Positions 46,848-56,558 are shown, numbered from the stretch's first letter. The stretch: 64,000 nucleotides of DNA from an uncultured Gammaproteobacteria bacterium (GCA_951812995.1 CATOTD010000001.1:1-64000); one strand, 5' to 3'. Notes: generated by a model from the letters alone, not told the origin. A program made the numbers and translations.

Positions 46848-48170
46848 ATGATAAAATACTCATTACTGAAAGGTTTGATATTGATTATATCAAGCGCATT
46901 TTTTATAACAGGGTCATGGGCTGAAACCCAGGCCGCAACCCCTGATGCGGCCGAAATGTGGGAAATTATTCAGCAACAACAAAAAATGATTGAGCAGCTC
47001 CAACAAAAGCTGGAAAAAACCGAGCAACAGATGCAGGTAACCGAGCAGCAAGTAGATAAGACGGTGCAAACGGTTGAAGCGGCAACAGAGGCAATGGCGA
47101 TTGCACAAACATCAACGGGCGGGGCGGCCTGGTTTGATAAAACCAGCATCGGCGGGTATGGCGAACTACACTACAACAACCTAAGTGATAATAACGCGAC
47201 TATCGGCGGCGATGATGCGCTCAACAGAGTCGACTTTCATCGTTTCGTTTTGTATTTTGGCCATGAATTTACAGACAGCATCCGCTTCTTTTCAGAGCTT
47301 GAGTTGGAACACGCCCTGGCGGGAGACGGCGCGCCAGGTGAGATTGAGCTTGAACAGGCATGGATCGAAATAGATATCAACGACAATCATCGTTTTCGGG
47401 CCGGCCTTGATGTGTTGCCTATCGGTATTATCAATCCAACGCATGAGCCTGATACCTTTTACGGTGTGGAGCGCAATAAGGTAGAAAGTGAAATTATTCC
47501 GGCGACCTGGTGGGAAGCGGGTGTTGGGCTCAATGGTGAGGTGGCCCCGGGCTGGAATTACGATCTTGTCGTCCACGGCGGTTTGTTGAGCAAGACAACC
47601 GGTGCCGACACCCTAAGACCAAGAAGCGGTCGTTCAAAAGTAACCAATGCCGACAATCAGGATATCGCGCTAACAGGCCGGATCCGTTATACCGGCATAC
47701 CGGGTCTGGAAGCGGGTTTTTCTGGACATTATCAAGCAGACATGACGGGAACCGCAGACGCGTTTGACGTTGATGCAACCTTATTTGAAGGTCATATTGA
47801 CTATAAACATAACAGCGGTTTCGGGTTGCGCGCGCTCTATGCGCGTTGGGATATAACGCCGCCTTCCGGCATCGTATTTACGCAAGATGACATTGCCGGC
47901 TGGTATATTGAACCGGCCTATCGCTTCAAGGCACCGGCTTTCATGCCGGGCGATATGGGCATCTTCGCGCGTTATGCAACATGGGATGAGCGCGGCCGCG
48001 GCACCGTGCCCGATGGTAGCTATGTACGGTTTGAAAGCTGGCATGTCGGCATGAGCTGGTGGCCGCATCAAAATGTCTCTTTCAAGATCGATTATCAAAA
48101 TGAAAGTGGTGATGCCGACGCAGATGCCGTGAAAGACGGGATTAACCTCGGTATGGGTTATCAATTCTAG
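46848..48170 (+). CDS. Outer-membrane porin with N-terminal coiled coil
   Basis: 440 residues: signal peptide (cleavage near SWAE), a Gln/Glu-rich coiled coil (~37-80), then a beta-barrel with alternating aromatic strands ending in GMGYQF, a typical outer-membrane C-terminus. It resembles the O/P-type or phosphate-selective-like porins. The Fur-type box and the downstream flavin/iron genes suggest a role in iron or electron-donor uptake; this is inference from context. Confidence 0.8.
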   Translation: MIKYSLLKGLILIISSAFFITGSWAETQAATPDAAEMWEIIQQQQKMIEQLQQKLEKTEQQMQVTEQQVDKTVQTVEAATEAMAIAQTSTGGAAWFDKTSIGGYGELHYNNLSDNNATIGGDDALNRVDFHRFVLYFGHEFTDSIRFFSELELEHALAGDGAPGEIELEQAWIEIDINDNHRFRAGLDVLPIGIINPTHEPDTFYGVERNKVESEIIPATWWEAGVGLNGEVAPGWNYDLVVHGGLLSKTTGADTLRPRSGRSKVTNADNQDIALTGRIRYTGIPGLEAGFSGHYQADMTGTADAFDVDATLFEGHIDYKHNSGFGLRALYARWDITPPSGIVFTQDDIAGWYIEPAYRFKAPAFMPGDMGIFARYATWDERGRGTVPDGSYVRFESWHVGMSWWPHQNVSFKIDYQNESGDADADAVKDGINLGMGYQF

Positions 48171-48239
48171 CGGCTTTATGTCATCGACGCTTGCTATGTT
48201 GAAACCCGCTGTAATTTTCGACGGTTTATCTATATTTTT

Positions 48240-48770
48240 ATGAAAAAAATTATAGCCAGTGTTTTTTTCGCTATGTGTTTTTTACCGTGGGGCACCGTGA
48301 CGGTTGCAAAAGGCGTTTATCTTGCGCCCGAAGCATTTTTACAACAAACATTCGACAATAATCCACCGCCGCCCGATAAACTCTGGATCACAAAAGCGTT
48401 GCAACCTGGCATCAACAATATTCTTGGGCATGATCTGCCCGTTATACGGTTGCGCTATTGGCATGATGGGATCAAGACAGCATGGATTTTGGAAGCGATA
48501 GGCCGCGATAAGCCGATAACGGTCGGGTTTGTAGTGAAGGCGCACAAAATTGAGCAAGTCAATGTTTTAATATTCCGCGAATCGCGTGGTTGGGAGGTGA
48601 AATATCCTTTTTTTACCGATCAATTTAAGGCTGCGGCATTGACAACCGATCATACATTAGACCGCAAGATTGATGGCATATCTGGTGCCACCCTGTCTGT
48701 TGGCGCATTAACAAAATTGGCGCGACTGGCATTATATTTGGATGCCTATATTCAAGATAATGCAAAATAA
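48240..48770 (+). CDS. Periplasmic FMN-binding domain protein (flavinylation motif)
   Basis: 176 residues with a signal peptide and a C-terminal FMN-binding domain carrying D145-GISGAT151. This is the DxxSGAT motif on whose Thr ApbE attaches FMN covalently. Similar single-domain proteins act as extracytoplasmic electron carriers. It is followed 7 bases later by the PepSY membrane protein, so the two are probably co-translated partners. Confidence 0.88.
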   Translation: MKKIIASVFFAMCFLPWGTVTVAKGVYLAPEAFLQQTFDNNPPPPDKLWITKALQPGINNILGHDLPVIRLRYWHDGIKTAWILEAIGRDKPITVGFVVKAHKIEQVNVLIFRESRGWEVKYPFFTDQFKAAALTTDHTLDRKIDGISGATLSVGALTKLARLALYLDAYIQDNAK

Positions 48771-48777
48771 TTAAATC

Positions 48778-49500
48778 ATGTTGTCTGCAACAATTCAAAA
48801 ATGGCATAAAAGGCTGGGGCTGTTTGCGGCCTTGTTTATCCTCTTGCTGGCGGCCAGCGGTATCGCCTTAAATCATAGCGAACAATTACAACTCAATCGC
48901 AGCTATATTCAGGCATCGTGGTTACTTGATCTTTATCAAATTGATCCGGGTGATGATCCGGTGGGTTTTCATAATCGTGGTATGTGGGTAAGTCAGGTTG
49001 GCGAACGTCTCTATTTTAATGAACTTGAGATAGCAACCGATGTTGGCCGTCTGATTGGTGTCATCAGCACCCAGGATACGCATATAATTGCGTTTGATGG
49101 TAAGTTACAGCTTGTTGCAAACAACGGAGCGACTATTGAGCGCATCGAAGGTGCCGAGGGTGTGCCGGCCGGGATGAAACGCATAGGCCGCGATGCACAC
49201 GGCGATATTGTTATTCAAGCCGCGCATGGCTACTACCATGTCAATCTCGATATTCTCAAATGGAAAGAGCACGCTTATCTTGATGCCGACTGGTCAGTGG
49301 CCGCCAGCATTCCGCATGATTTACGCCAGCGTCTCCTAAAGCAATACCGTGGTCGTGGTTTGACGCTGGAAAGGGTCTTGCTGGATCTGCACAGTGGGCG
49401 AATCTTTGGTGCTTGGGGAGTCTATTTTTTTGATCTTATCGCCATCATCCTGCTGGCATTGTCAGGCACAGGTGTGTGGATGTGGTGGCAACGGAAATAG
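48778..49500 (+). CDS. PepSY-associated transmembrane protein
   Basis: 240 residues. An N-terminal WHKRLGLFAALFILLLAASGIALNH helix and a C-terminal helix ending GTGVWMWWQRK bracket a periplasmic domain. This is the usual layout of PepSY-TM proteins that pass electrons across the membrane, often to flavin carriers or ferric substrates. Its stop codon lies at the edge of element P3, whose 5-bp flanking repeat includes the last bases of the stop. Confidence 0.82.
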   Translation: MLSATIQKWHKRLGLFAALFILLLAASGIALNHSEQLQLNRSYIQASWLLDLYQIDPGDDPVGFHNRGMWVSQVGERLYFNELEIATDVGRLIGVISTQDTHIIAFDGKLQLVANNGATIERIEGAEGVPAGMKRIGRDAHGDIVIQAAHGYYHVNLDILKWKEHAYLDADWSVAASIPHDLRQRLLKQYRGRGLTLERVLLDLHSGRIFGAWGVYFFDLIAIILLALSGTGVWMWWQRK

Positions 49501-49503
49501 CAT

Positions 49504-49900
49504 GAAACCTTTGCACTAAACCCACGCTCGCCCCGATCCGACCACGCCCAACCCGGCTCAACCCAACCCCGCCCCAAGCCCAGCCGATCCCGCCCAGCCA
49601 CGCCCAACCCGGCTCAACCCAACCCCGCCCCAAGCCCAGCCGATCCCGCCCAGCCACGCCCAAGCCCAGACCAACCTAACTCACCCCGCCCATGCTCGAC
49701 CCAGCCCAGCCCAACCCCGACCAACCCGACCCCGCCCAACCACGATCGGCTACGCTCAACACAACCCCGCCCAACCACGATCGGCTACGCTCAACTCGGC
49801 TTGACCCAGCCCGACCCAGCCACGCCCAACCCGCACCACCGCTGAAAATTGCACCATTGTAGGGATAATCTGCAAATGAGATATTTTGTACAAAGGTTTC
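49504..49900 (-). repeat. Pentamer-array element P3 with perfect-core inverted repeats and 5-bp flanking repeats
   Basis: Ends GAAACCTTTGCACTAAA (49504) and, on the complement of the right end, GAAACCTTTGTACAAAA match at 15 of 17 positions. AGCAT flanks both sides (49499-49503, 49901-49905). Read on the complement, a leader ending CAATTTTCAGC precedes ~330 bases of degenerate G-rich pentamers, the same layout as P2. Inside are two exact 56-bp units (49543-49598, 49599-49654) and a ~35-bp duplication near 49730-49798. No coding gene is present. Confidence 0.8.
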
Positions 49901-49920
49901 AGCATGATAAAAATGTAATT

Positions 49921-49942
49921 CGGAATCATTATCATTTATACT
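49921..49942. promoter_or_regulatory. Probable Fur box upstream of the ferric ABC transporter
   Basis: GGAATCATTATCATTTATAC matches the right half of the Fur consensus and lies 29-50 bases before the fbpA-like start. It sits just outside the right end of element P3. Confidence 0.6.
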
Positions 49943-49970
49943 TACAATAATTTTTACAAACAAAAGAATA

Positions 49971-50978
49971 ATGAAAAAGCAACTCGCCCTGTTATTGATC
50001 CTGATCTATTGTCAGTCGCTCGCGGCCTCTGAGGTAAATGTCTACTCGGCGCGCAAAGAGGGTTTGATCAAGCCCCTATTAGACACATTCACGAACGCAA
50101 CCGGCATCGCAGTCAATCTTGTCACTGGCGAGGCGGACACCCTGCTGAAACGCCTGGCGGTGGAAGGCAGAAACACGCCCGCTGATATCCTGCTAACAGT
50201 TGATGTAGCACGGTTGGTAAGGGCCAAGGACCAGGGATTGTTGCAACAGATAAACTCCCCCGTATTAACAAGCGTCATTCCTGAACAGTATCGTGATGCC
50301 GACAAACAATGGTTCGGGCTGTCATTACGCGCCCGTGTGATTGTCTATGCGCCTGATCGCGTGCAGGCAAATGATCTTGACGGCTACCTCGATCTGGCCG
50401 CTGATAAATGGCATAAACGTATTTGTGTCCGCTCCTCTGCCAATGTCTACAACCAATCGCTGGTGGCGGCCATGATCGCCCATTATGGCCTCAACACAAC
50501 AGAACGCTGGGCCGCAGGCCTGGTAGATAATTTTGCAAGATCCCCAAAAGGCGGTGATCGCGATCAAATAAAAGCCGTAGCGGCGGGCGTTTGCGATGTT
50601 GCGCTGGTTAATAATTATTACCTCGCGGCAATGCTTGCGTCTAAGCAAGAAAAGGAAGTCGCTATCGCTAAACAAGTAAAATTATTTTGGCCTGATCAAA
50701 CAGGGCCGGGGGCACATGTGAATGTGAGTGGGGCCGGTGTGCTTAAATTCGCGCGACATAAAAAGGAAGCCATACAATTACTGGCGTTCCTAGTGGGCGA
50801 CACGGCACAAAAATGGTATGCCGATACCAACCATGAATACCCGATAAATGCGGCCATTGAAAGCAGTGCAGTCTTGCAAAGCTGGGGTGATTTCAAGGCT
50901 GATAACCTCAATCTTGGTTTGCTGGGCAAATATAACGCCGCCGCGGTATTGTTGATGGACCGAGTCGGCTGGAAATAA
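49971..50978 (+). CDS. fbpA: Ferric iron ABC transporter, periplasmic binding protein
   Basis: 335 residues with a signal peptide (LLLILIYCQSLAAS) and the FbpA/FutA fold start EVNVYSARKEGLI. Later blocks include GEADTLLKRL and the iron-ligand-type tyrosines in the NNYYLA segment. It captures ferric iron in the periplasm for the permease encoded next. A Fur box precedes it. Confidence 0.9.
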   Translation: MKKQLALLLILIYCQSLAASEVNVYSARKEGLIKPLLDTFTNATGIAVNLVTGEADTLLKRLAVEGRNTPADILLTVDVARLVRAKDQGLLQQINSPVLTSVIPEQYRDADKQWFGLSLRARVIVYAPDRVQANDLDGYLDLAADKWHKRICVRSSANVYNQSLVAAMIAHYGLNTTERWAAGLVDNFARSPKGGDRDQIKAVAAGVCDVALVNNYYLAAMLASKQEKEVAIAKQVKLFWPDQTGPGAHVNVSGAGVLKFARHKKEAIQLLAFLVGDTAQKWYADTNHEYPINAAIESSAVLQSWGDFKADNLNLGLLGKYNAAAVLLMDRVGWK

Positions 50979-51007
50979 TACAGGCGGTTTGAGGCAGATC
51001 ACGCACT

Positions 51008-52690
51008 GTGCAAACATTGCCCAATACCTCCTTTTTTAATCTCCACGCACGCAAACCAACGCCATGGAATATTGCTTTAGTATGCGTCTCATTACTGTTC
51101 AGTATTCCTGTGGCCGTCGTCTTTGGCTCAGTGTTCTTCCCCGAACGAGAAGTGTGGTCGCATCTAAGCGACACCGTTCTGGCAGATTATATCGGCAACT
51201 CGCTCATGCTATTAGTCGGGGTTGGTTGCTGTAGTTTATTGCTGGGTGTGATCCCGGCGTGGATAGTGACCATGTATCGCTTTCCCATGAGCCGACAACT
51301 TGAATGGGCCTTGCTGTTACCGATGTCCATGCCGGCCTATATTATTGCCTATAGTTATACGGGGGCGTTGGATGCGGCAGGCCCACTACAAACCATGCTA
51401 CGCGATTTTACCGGCTGGCACTATCGTGATTATTGGTTTCCAGAAATCCGATCATTGGGGGGTGCGATAGCCATGTTGGCACTGGTCTTATATCCCTATA
51501 TTTATTTATTGGCACGGGCCGCATTTATAGAACAATCAATATGTGTTTTGGAAGTGTCGCGTACGCTGGGTTGCAATGTGCTTGATGCCTTCATGCGGGT
51601 GGCCTTGCCATTAGCACGACCTGCGATCATAGTCGGTTTGTCGTTGGTCATGATGGAGACGCTGGCGGACTATGGTACTGTACAATACTTTGGTGTGTCT
51701 GCCTTTACGACAGGTATTTTCAGAACCTGGTTTGGTTTGGGCAATAGTATTGTTGCCGCACAATTATCTGCTTTGTTGTTAATGTTTGTAGCCGTCTTCT
51801 TATATCTCGAAAAACGATCACGACGGCAGGCACGTTTCCACCATACCAGCAATCGTTACAGCACTTTAATGCAACAAAAATTAAGCAAGGGTCAGGGTAT
51901 CATTGCTTTTTTTATCTGCTCAATGCCACTCGTCTTTGGTTTTATCATACCGGTGTCTCTTTTAGTCAACGGGGCTATGGATACTTACGCGCACGTCATC
52001 GGCAAGGATTTTTACCTATTGCTATTCCATAGCCTATTACTGGCACTCATAACATCTGTTTTAGCCTTGGTCATTGCCTTGTTCATGGCCTATTCAAATA
52101 GAAATAGTCGCTCATTCGTAAATCGTGTGCTGGTGCGGTTTGTCAGCATGGGTTACGCGATTCCCGGCACTGTTATTGCCGTCGGCGTGTTGATCCCGTT
52201 TGCCTGGTTTGATAATGCACTGGATTCATTTTTAGTAAAGCAATTCAATATCAGTAGCGGTTTATTGGTGAGTGGCACGGTGGTGGCACTTATCTTTGCC
52301 TATCTTGTACGGTTTCTGGCGGTGTCTATCAATACAGCAGAAGCGGCACTGGTTAAAATAAAACCCGTACTCGATGAAGTCGCAAAGACAACGGGTATGC
52401 AGGCAATGTCGATTGTGCGGCGTATTCATATCCCGATGATGCGCAGTAGTTTACTGGCCGTCTTATTGTTGGTGTTTGTCGATGTTCTAAAAGAATTGCC
52501 CGCGACATTAATCTTGCGACCTTTTAATTTCAACACGCTGGCGGTTCGCACCTATGAACTTGCCAATGAAGAATTATTAGCGGATGCCGCCGTGCCAGCA
52601 CTGGCCATTGTTATCGCCGGCATTATTCCAGTGATCCTGATTAGCAATTCAATCTCACATTCACGCCCGGGCCATAAACCATCATCATGA
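51008..52690 (+). CDS. fbpB: Ferric iron ABC transporter, permease (two fused permease domains)
   Basis: 560 residues with about twelve membrane helices in two homologous halves, each with a permease EAA-type loop (EVSRTLGC... near 180 and EVAKTTGM near 457). A GTG start at 51008 follows fbpA by 29 bases. The stop overlaps the ATPase start (ATGA). Confidence 0.9.
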   Translation: MQTLPNTSFFNLHARKPTPWNIALVCVSLLFSIPVAVVFGSVFFPEREVWSHLSDTVLADYIGNSLMLLVGVGCCSLLLGVIPAWIVTMYRFPMSRQLEWALLLPMSMPAYIIAYSYTGALDAAGPLQTMLRDFTGWHYRDYWFPEIRSLGGAIAMLALVLYPYIYLLARAAFIEQSICVLEVSRTLGCNVLDAFMRVALPLARPAIIVGLSLVMMETLADYGTVQYFGVSAFTTGIFRTWFGLGNSIVAAQLSALLLMFVAVFLYLEKRSRRQARFHHTSNRYSTLMQQKLSKGQGIIAFFICSMPLVFGFIIPVSLLVNGAMDTYAHVIGKDFYLLLFHSLLLALITSVLALVIALFMAYSNRNSRSFVNRVLVRFVSMGYAIPGTVIAVGVLIPFAWFDNALDSFLVKQFNISSGLLVSGTVVALIFAYLVRFLAVSINTAEAALVKIKPVLDEVAKTTGMQAMSIVRRIHIPMMRSSLLAVLLLVFVDVLKELPATLILRPFNFNTLAVRTYELANEELLADAAVPALAIVIAGIIPVILISNSISHSRPGHKPSS

Positions 52691-53757
52691 ATCACGCTAT
52701 CGCAATAAAAGATGTTGCGCTTGCGATAGAAGGACGCGACATACTCAATGGCATTTGCTTTGATGTATGCGAGGCCGACATTGCCTGTTTGCTGGGGCCG
52801 AGTGGTTGTGGCAAAACTACCCTGTTGCGTTGTATCGCTGGTTTTGAAAAACAGCGGCAGGGAGAGGTTTGGATCAAAGGTATAAGAGTCAGCAATCCGG
52901 TACATCATCTGCCAGTCGAAAAACGACAAATCGGCATGGTGTTTCAGGATTATGCCTTGTTTCCCCACATGAGCGTCAAAGACAATATCACCTTTGGCCT
53001 AAAAAACCTGGATGCGGCCATGCAGGCGCAGCGTTTGGATGAATTGGTGACATTGCTTGCACTTGAAAAACATATCAATAAATACCCGCATAGCCTGTCA
53101 GGCGGCCAACAACAACGGGTTGCTTTGGCACGCGCGATGGCACCGCGTCCGGGGGTGCTGTTGTTGGATGAGCCGTTCGCAAGTCTGGATGTTGAATTGC
53201 GCGAACAAATTGCCCGTGAATTACGCCAAATATTAAAACACGACGGCATCACCGCCATCATGGTCACGCACAATCAATTAGAAGCATTTGCCATGGCTGA
53301 TATTATCGGCGTTATGCATAATGGTCAGCTTTTACAATGGGATACGGCGATTGATCTGTATCACAAACCGCTCACGGCGATGGTCGCAGATTTTGTTGGC
53401 GAAGGCGTTTTTATCGCCGGTGTAGTTATCAACAACAAAGCAGTCAAAACGGAAATTGGTATTATTAAAAGCGATGTGGACCATGGCACGACCACTGGCG
53501 AAAAAGTGCGGGTACTCATAAGACCCGATGATATATTGCACGATGATGACAGCGCCATGACGGCACGGGTCAAAGACAAGGCGTTCCGAGGTGCCGAGTT
53601 TCTGTATACGCTTGAACTTGACAGCGGCCTATGTCTACTAAGCCTGGTGCCTAGCCATCATGATCATCCAAAAAATGAGCCGATTGGCATTCGCTTGGAA
53701 ATAGAACATCTGGTTATATTCCCTGAGCCTGAAAAATATACGGCGGGTAGCGCATAG
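52687..53757 (+). CDS. fbpC: Ferric iron ABC transporter, ATP-binding protein
   Basis: 356 residues. Walker A GPSGCGKTT is at 37-45, LSGGQQQR is the signature, LLLDEPFASLD is Walker B, and a C-terminal TOBE-like regulatory domain (~245-350) contains ILIRPDDIL. It powers the FbpABC importer. Translationally coupled to fbpB. Confidence 0.93.
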   Translation: MNHAIAIKDVALAIEGRDILNGICFDVCEADIACLLGPSGCGKTTLLRCIAGFEKQRQGEVWIKGIRVSNPVHHLPVEKRQIGMVFQDYALFPHMSVKDNITFGLKNLDAAMQAQRLDELVTLLALEKHINKYPHSLSGGQQQRVALARAMAPRPGVLLLDEPFASLDVELREQIARELRQILKHDGITAIMVTHNQLEAFAMADIIGVMHNGQLLQWDTAIDLYHKPLTAMVADFVGEGVFIAGVVINNKAVKTEIGIIKSDVDHGTTTGEKVRVLIRPDDILHDDDSAMTARVKDKAFRGAEFLYTLELDSGLCLLSLVPSHHDHPKNEPIGIRLEIEHLVIFPEPEKYTAGSA

Positions 53758-53799
53758 CCCGTGACTGTCTTACAATAGAATGATTCAACTTAAAAACGG

Positions 53800-54195
53800 A
53801 TGATTGAACGAGTGCATAGTATTCCGGCTGACTTAAAATACACAAGTACGCATTTATGGGTCGAATATTTGGGTGATGATACCTATCGCGTGGGCGTTAC
53901 AGACTTTGCCCAAGATCAGTTAGGTGATGTGGTGTTTGTGGAAACACCCGACATTGATCATGAATTCGGACAAGATGACGAATGCGCTGTCGTGGAATCG
54001 GTAAAATCAACGTCTGATATTTATTGCCCATTGAGCGGCATCATAATATCGGTCAATCTGGCCCTGGAAGACGCGCCCGAATTAATCAATTCAGATCCGT
54101 ATAATGAAGGTTGGATATTCATACTAAAAGCGAACAATGCTTCCGAATTGGACGAATTGATAGATGCGGAAAATTACTCACACTTAACAGAATAG
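53800..54195 (+). CDS. gcvH: Glycine cleavage system H protein
   Basis: 131 residues. The lipoyl attachment lysine is K69 in VESVKSTSD, in a lipoyl-domain fold of normal length. It shuttles the aminomethyl group between the P and T proteins, whose genes are not in this window. It lies 42 bases after fbpC and 10 before tpx. Confidence 0.94.
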   Translation: MIERVHSIPADLKYTSTHLWVEYLGDDTYRVGVTDFAQDQLGDVVFVETPDIDHEFGQDDECAVVESVKSTSDIYCPLSGIIISVNLALEDAPELINSDPYNEGWIFILKANNASELDELIDAENYSHLTE

Positions 54196-54205
54196 GAGTT
54201 ATAAA

Positions 54206-54703
54206 ATGGCAACAATTACATTACGTGGTACAGAAATTCATACTAATGGCGTGCTACCTAAAGTAGGTGATGCGGCACCAGATTTTTCTTTGGTGAATGC
54301 TGATCTGGCGGATGTCTCACTGGCAACATACAAGGGCAAGAAAAAACTATTGAGTATCGTGCCTAGTTTAGACACACCGGTTTGCGCTACTTCGACAATA
54401 AAGTTTAATACCGCGGCAAAAACAAAAGCAGATGCGGTTTTTCTAATGATTGCGGCGGACTTGCCGTTCGCAATGTCACGGTTTTGTACCGCAGAAGGTG
54501 CGGAAAATATCATTGCCTTATCCATGATGCGCGGAAAACAGTTTGCCCGAGATTATGGGGTACTGATTGAAGATGGGCCGCTCGCGGGTATTACCGCGCG
54601 CGCCATTGTCGTCATTGATGCGGATGACAAGGTCGTCTATACCGAGTTGGTACCGGAAATTGCACAAGAACCCAATTACGATGCCGCGCTCGCCTTGTTA
54701 TAG
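54206..54703 (+). CDS. tpx: Thiol peroxidase
   Basis: 165 residues of the Tpx subfamily of peroxiredoxins. Peroxidatic C60 is in PSLDTPVCATST and resolving C94 in SRFCTAEG. An AGGAG site precedes the ATG. It reduces lipid and other hydroperoxides with thioredoxin. Confidence 0.95.
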   Translation: MATITLRGTEIHTNGVLPKVGDAAPDFSLVNADLADVSLATYKGKKKLLSIVPSLDTPVCATSTIKFNTAAKTKADAVFLMIAADLPFAMSRFCTAEGAENIIALSMMRGKQFARDYGVLIEDGPLAGITARAIVVIDADDKVVYTELVPEIAQEPNYDAALALL

Positions 54704-54810
54704 GCGTGTGCCTGGTTGACAAGGCCCAAGAACATAGACAAGGCCGTACATATCGGCAATATGTCACTCGTAGTCTATACTAAAGATATAACAATCATAG
54801 GAGGTTTACG

Positions 54811-55305
54811 ATGGAACAAGGTACTAAGATAATAGGATATAATGCTAAATTTTCTAACTGCAGAAAATACCGTTATGCCTTATGGCGAATATGGGATGAC
54901 GAAAAGCCATACGTTCTGTTTATTGGAGTAAATCCATCCACCGCAGACGAAACTGAAGATGACCCAACGCTGAGGAGGTGTATCAACTATGCAAAATCAT
55001 GGAAAAAGTTTGGCGGTGTGTGTATGGCAAATTTATTTGCATGTACCCCTTGGGACCCTAAGGTTCCTATCGGTGAAGAAAACGACAAGTGGCTAAAAAA
55101 ATTAGCCAAAAAGGCAGACATCATTATTGCCGCTTGGGGTAATGATGGTGCATATAGGGGACGACCACAGCAGGTTATTGATCTGATTCCAAATCCAATG
55201 TACTGTCTAAAAATAAACAAGTCTGGTCAGCCAAAGCATCCACTTTATGCGCTCAAAGATATCTCCCTTCAAGAGGTTCTCAGTCAGCCATATCCACCCA
55301 AATAA
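54811..55305 (+). CDS. DUF1643 family protein
   Basis: 164 residues with the DUF1643 signature LFIGVNPSTADETEDDPTLRRC and a later AWGNDGAYRGR segment. An AGGAGG site lies 10 bases upstream. The family is widespread in accessory regions and phages; its biochemical role is unknown to me. Appears intact. Confidence 0.88.
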   Translation: MEQGTKIIGYNAKFSNCRKYRYALWRIWDDEKPYVLFIGVNPSTADETEDDPTLRRCINYAKSWKKFGGVCMANLFACTPWDPKVPIGEENDKWLKKLAKKADIIIAAWGNDGAYRGRPQQVIDLIPNPMYCLKINKSGQPKHPLYALKDISLQEVLSQPYPPK

Positions 55306-55379
55306 CAACGCCGGGGTTGGCAAGCGGGATGGCTTACCACCCCGGATTATTTCCAACAGGCCATTATATAGTCACCGCG

Positions 55380-55700
55380 ATGAACAAGAGAAAAAACTGG
55401 AATACTGCGGGTTATTTCCAGCGGGCGACGACTCAGGATGTGCGCCAGCGTCTGGACGCAGGTGCAGACGTGGGCGCACGGGATCATGATGGCCAAACCC
55501 CACTGCATTGGGCGACGAAGTGGAACCAAACACCTGAAGTTGTCATCGCCCTTTTGAACGCGGGCGCAGACCCAAACGCATCGGCTACATATGGCAAAAC
55601 CTTTTTTGACCTGATCCCAACGACTCCCCACTACGCGGCGATGTCTACTGGCGACTGCACGACGCCCGATTCCGCTGATGTGAGTAATGCCGACATTTGA
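55380..55700 (+). CDS. Short ankyrin-repeat protein
   Basis: 106 residues with about two ankyrin repeats: QDVRQRLDAGADVGARDHDGQTPLHWA, then VIALLNAGADPNASATYGKT. It likely mediates protein binding. ATG 55380 is preferred; an in-frame TTG at 55317 would extend it with non-ankyrin sequence. No signal peptide. Neighbours give no clear partner. Confidence 0.75.
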   Translation: MNKRKNWNTAGYFQRATTQDVRQRLDAGADVGARDHDGQTPLHWATKWNQTPEVVIALLNAGADPNASATYGKTFFDLIPTTPHYAAMSTGDCTTPDSADVSNADI

Positions 55701-55855
55701 TTATCTTAAGTTGCCTCACCCCCTTGGCCAATCGGAAGGCCAATCAAGGAATGTTTAAGGGTATAATATGCTGAAAATAAGCAAACTGAATCATTGTATC
55801 TTTATGATCAATCGTTATATACCAGGCAATCATTTACATACCAGGATTTGACTAG

Positions 55856-56107
55856 ATGAGTAATATAAAACCCAACCTGCTCTATACCGGGGACAACCTG
55901 TATATCATGAATGGCATGAACAGTGAGTCAGTGGATTTAATTTATATTGACCCACCGTTTAACAGTAAACGATTTTACAATGCACCGATAGGAAGCAAAG
56001 CCGCCGGTGCGATGTTCAAGGATACCTGGGCCTGGCAGGATGTGGATATGGCTTATCTGGATAAGCTATACAGCGATTATCCGGCACTAGCTGTGGAACC
56101 TAAATAG
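55856..56107 (+). pseudogene. DNA methyltransferase gene, 5' fragment
   Basis: The first ~80 residues of a Mod-type adenine/cytosine-N4 methyltransferase: NLLYTGDNLYIMNGM followed by motif IV DPPFNSKR (D32-R39) and FKDTW. At about 56098 the sequence passes into an IS481-family remnant and the frame ends at 56107. The SAM-binding and recognition parts are missing. It may have formed one restriction-modification locus with the Res remnant at 59317. Confidence 0.82.
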
Positions 56108-56558
56108 GTTGTTCATGGAAATGGCTATCCGAGAGATGGGTGGTTGATTTTCTATACTAGCGTGAGGTCGATGCCAGTTGTAGTCATGAATCCACGGTAG
56201 TAGTGCTTTGGCCCTAAGATGAGAAGTTTGATAACGCATCGCATAGGCCTACTCTCTGAGCATTGTTTGTATGCATCGCTCGGCCTTGCCGTTGGTTCTG
56301 GGTGTGTAAGGCCGAGTAAACAGGTGGGCGATACCCATTGCCTTGAGCACGATGCTGAAGAACTTTGCTCAATACCCCGAGCCATAGTCGGTCATCACCT
56401 GCTCAATCTGTATGCCCATTGATTCATAGTAGGCTTTCACGCTCTTGAAGAACGCGGTCACACGCTCTTTGCGTTCATCGGGCAGAATCTCAGCGTAACT
56501 GAGTCGGGAATGAGCATCGATGCAGATGTGTACGTACTCCCAGCCAGCCCCTGCAAAC
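56099..56558 (-). pseudogene. IS481-family transposase remnant (C-terminal two-thirds of the integrase domain)
   Basis: On the complement: GWEYVHICIDAHSRLSYAEI, ERKERVTAFFKS, VMTDYGSGY, stop, AKFFSIVLKAMGIAHLFTRPYTPR, NGKAERCIQTMLRE, stop, AYAMRYQTS and HRPHASIENQPPISR. Two nonsense codons interrupt one otherwise continuous frame. The N-terminal part is cut by the 32-bp IS256 end at 56559. Confidence 0.8.
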
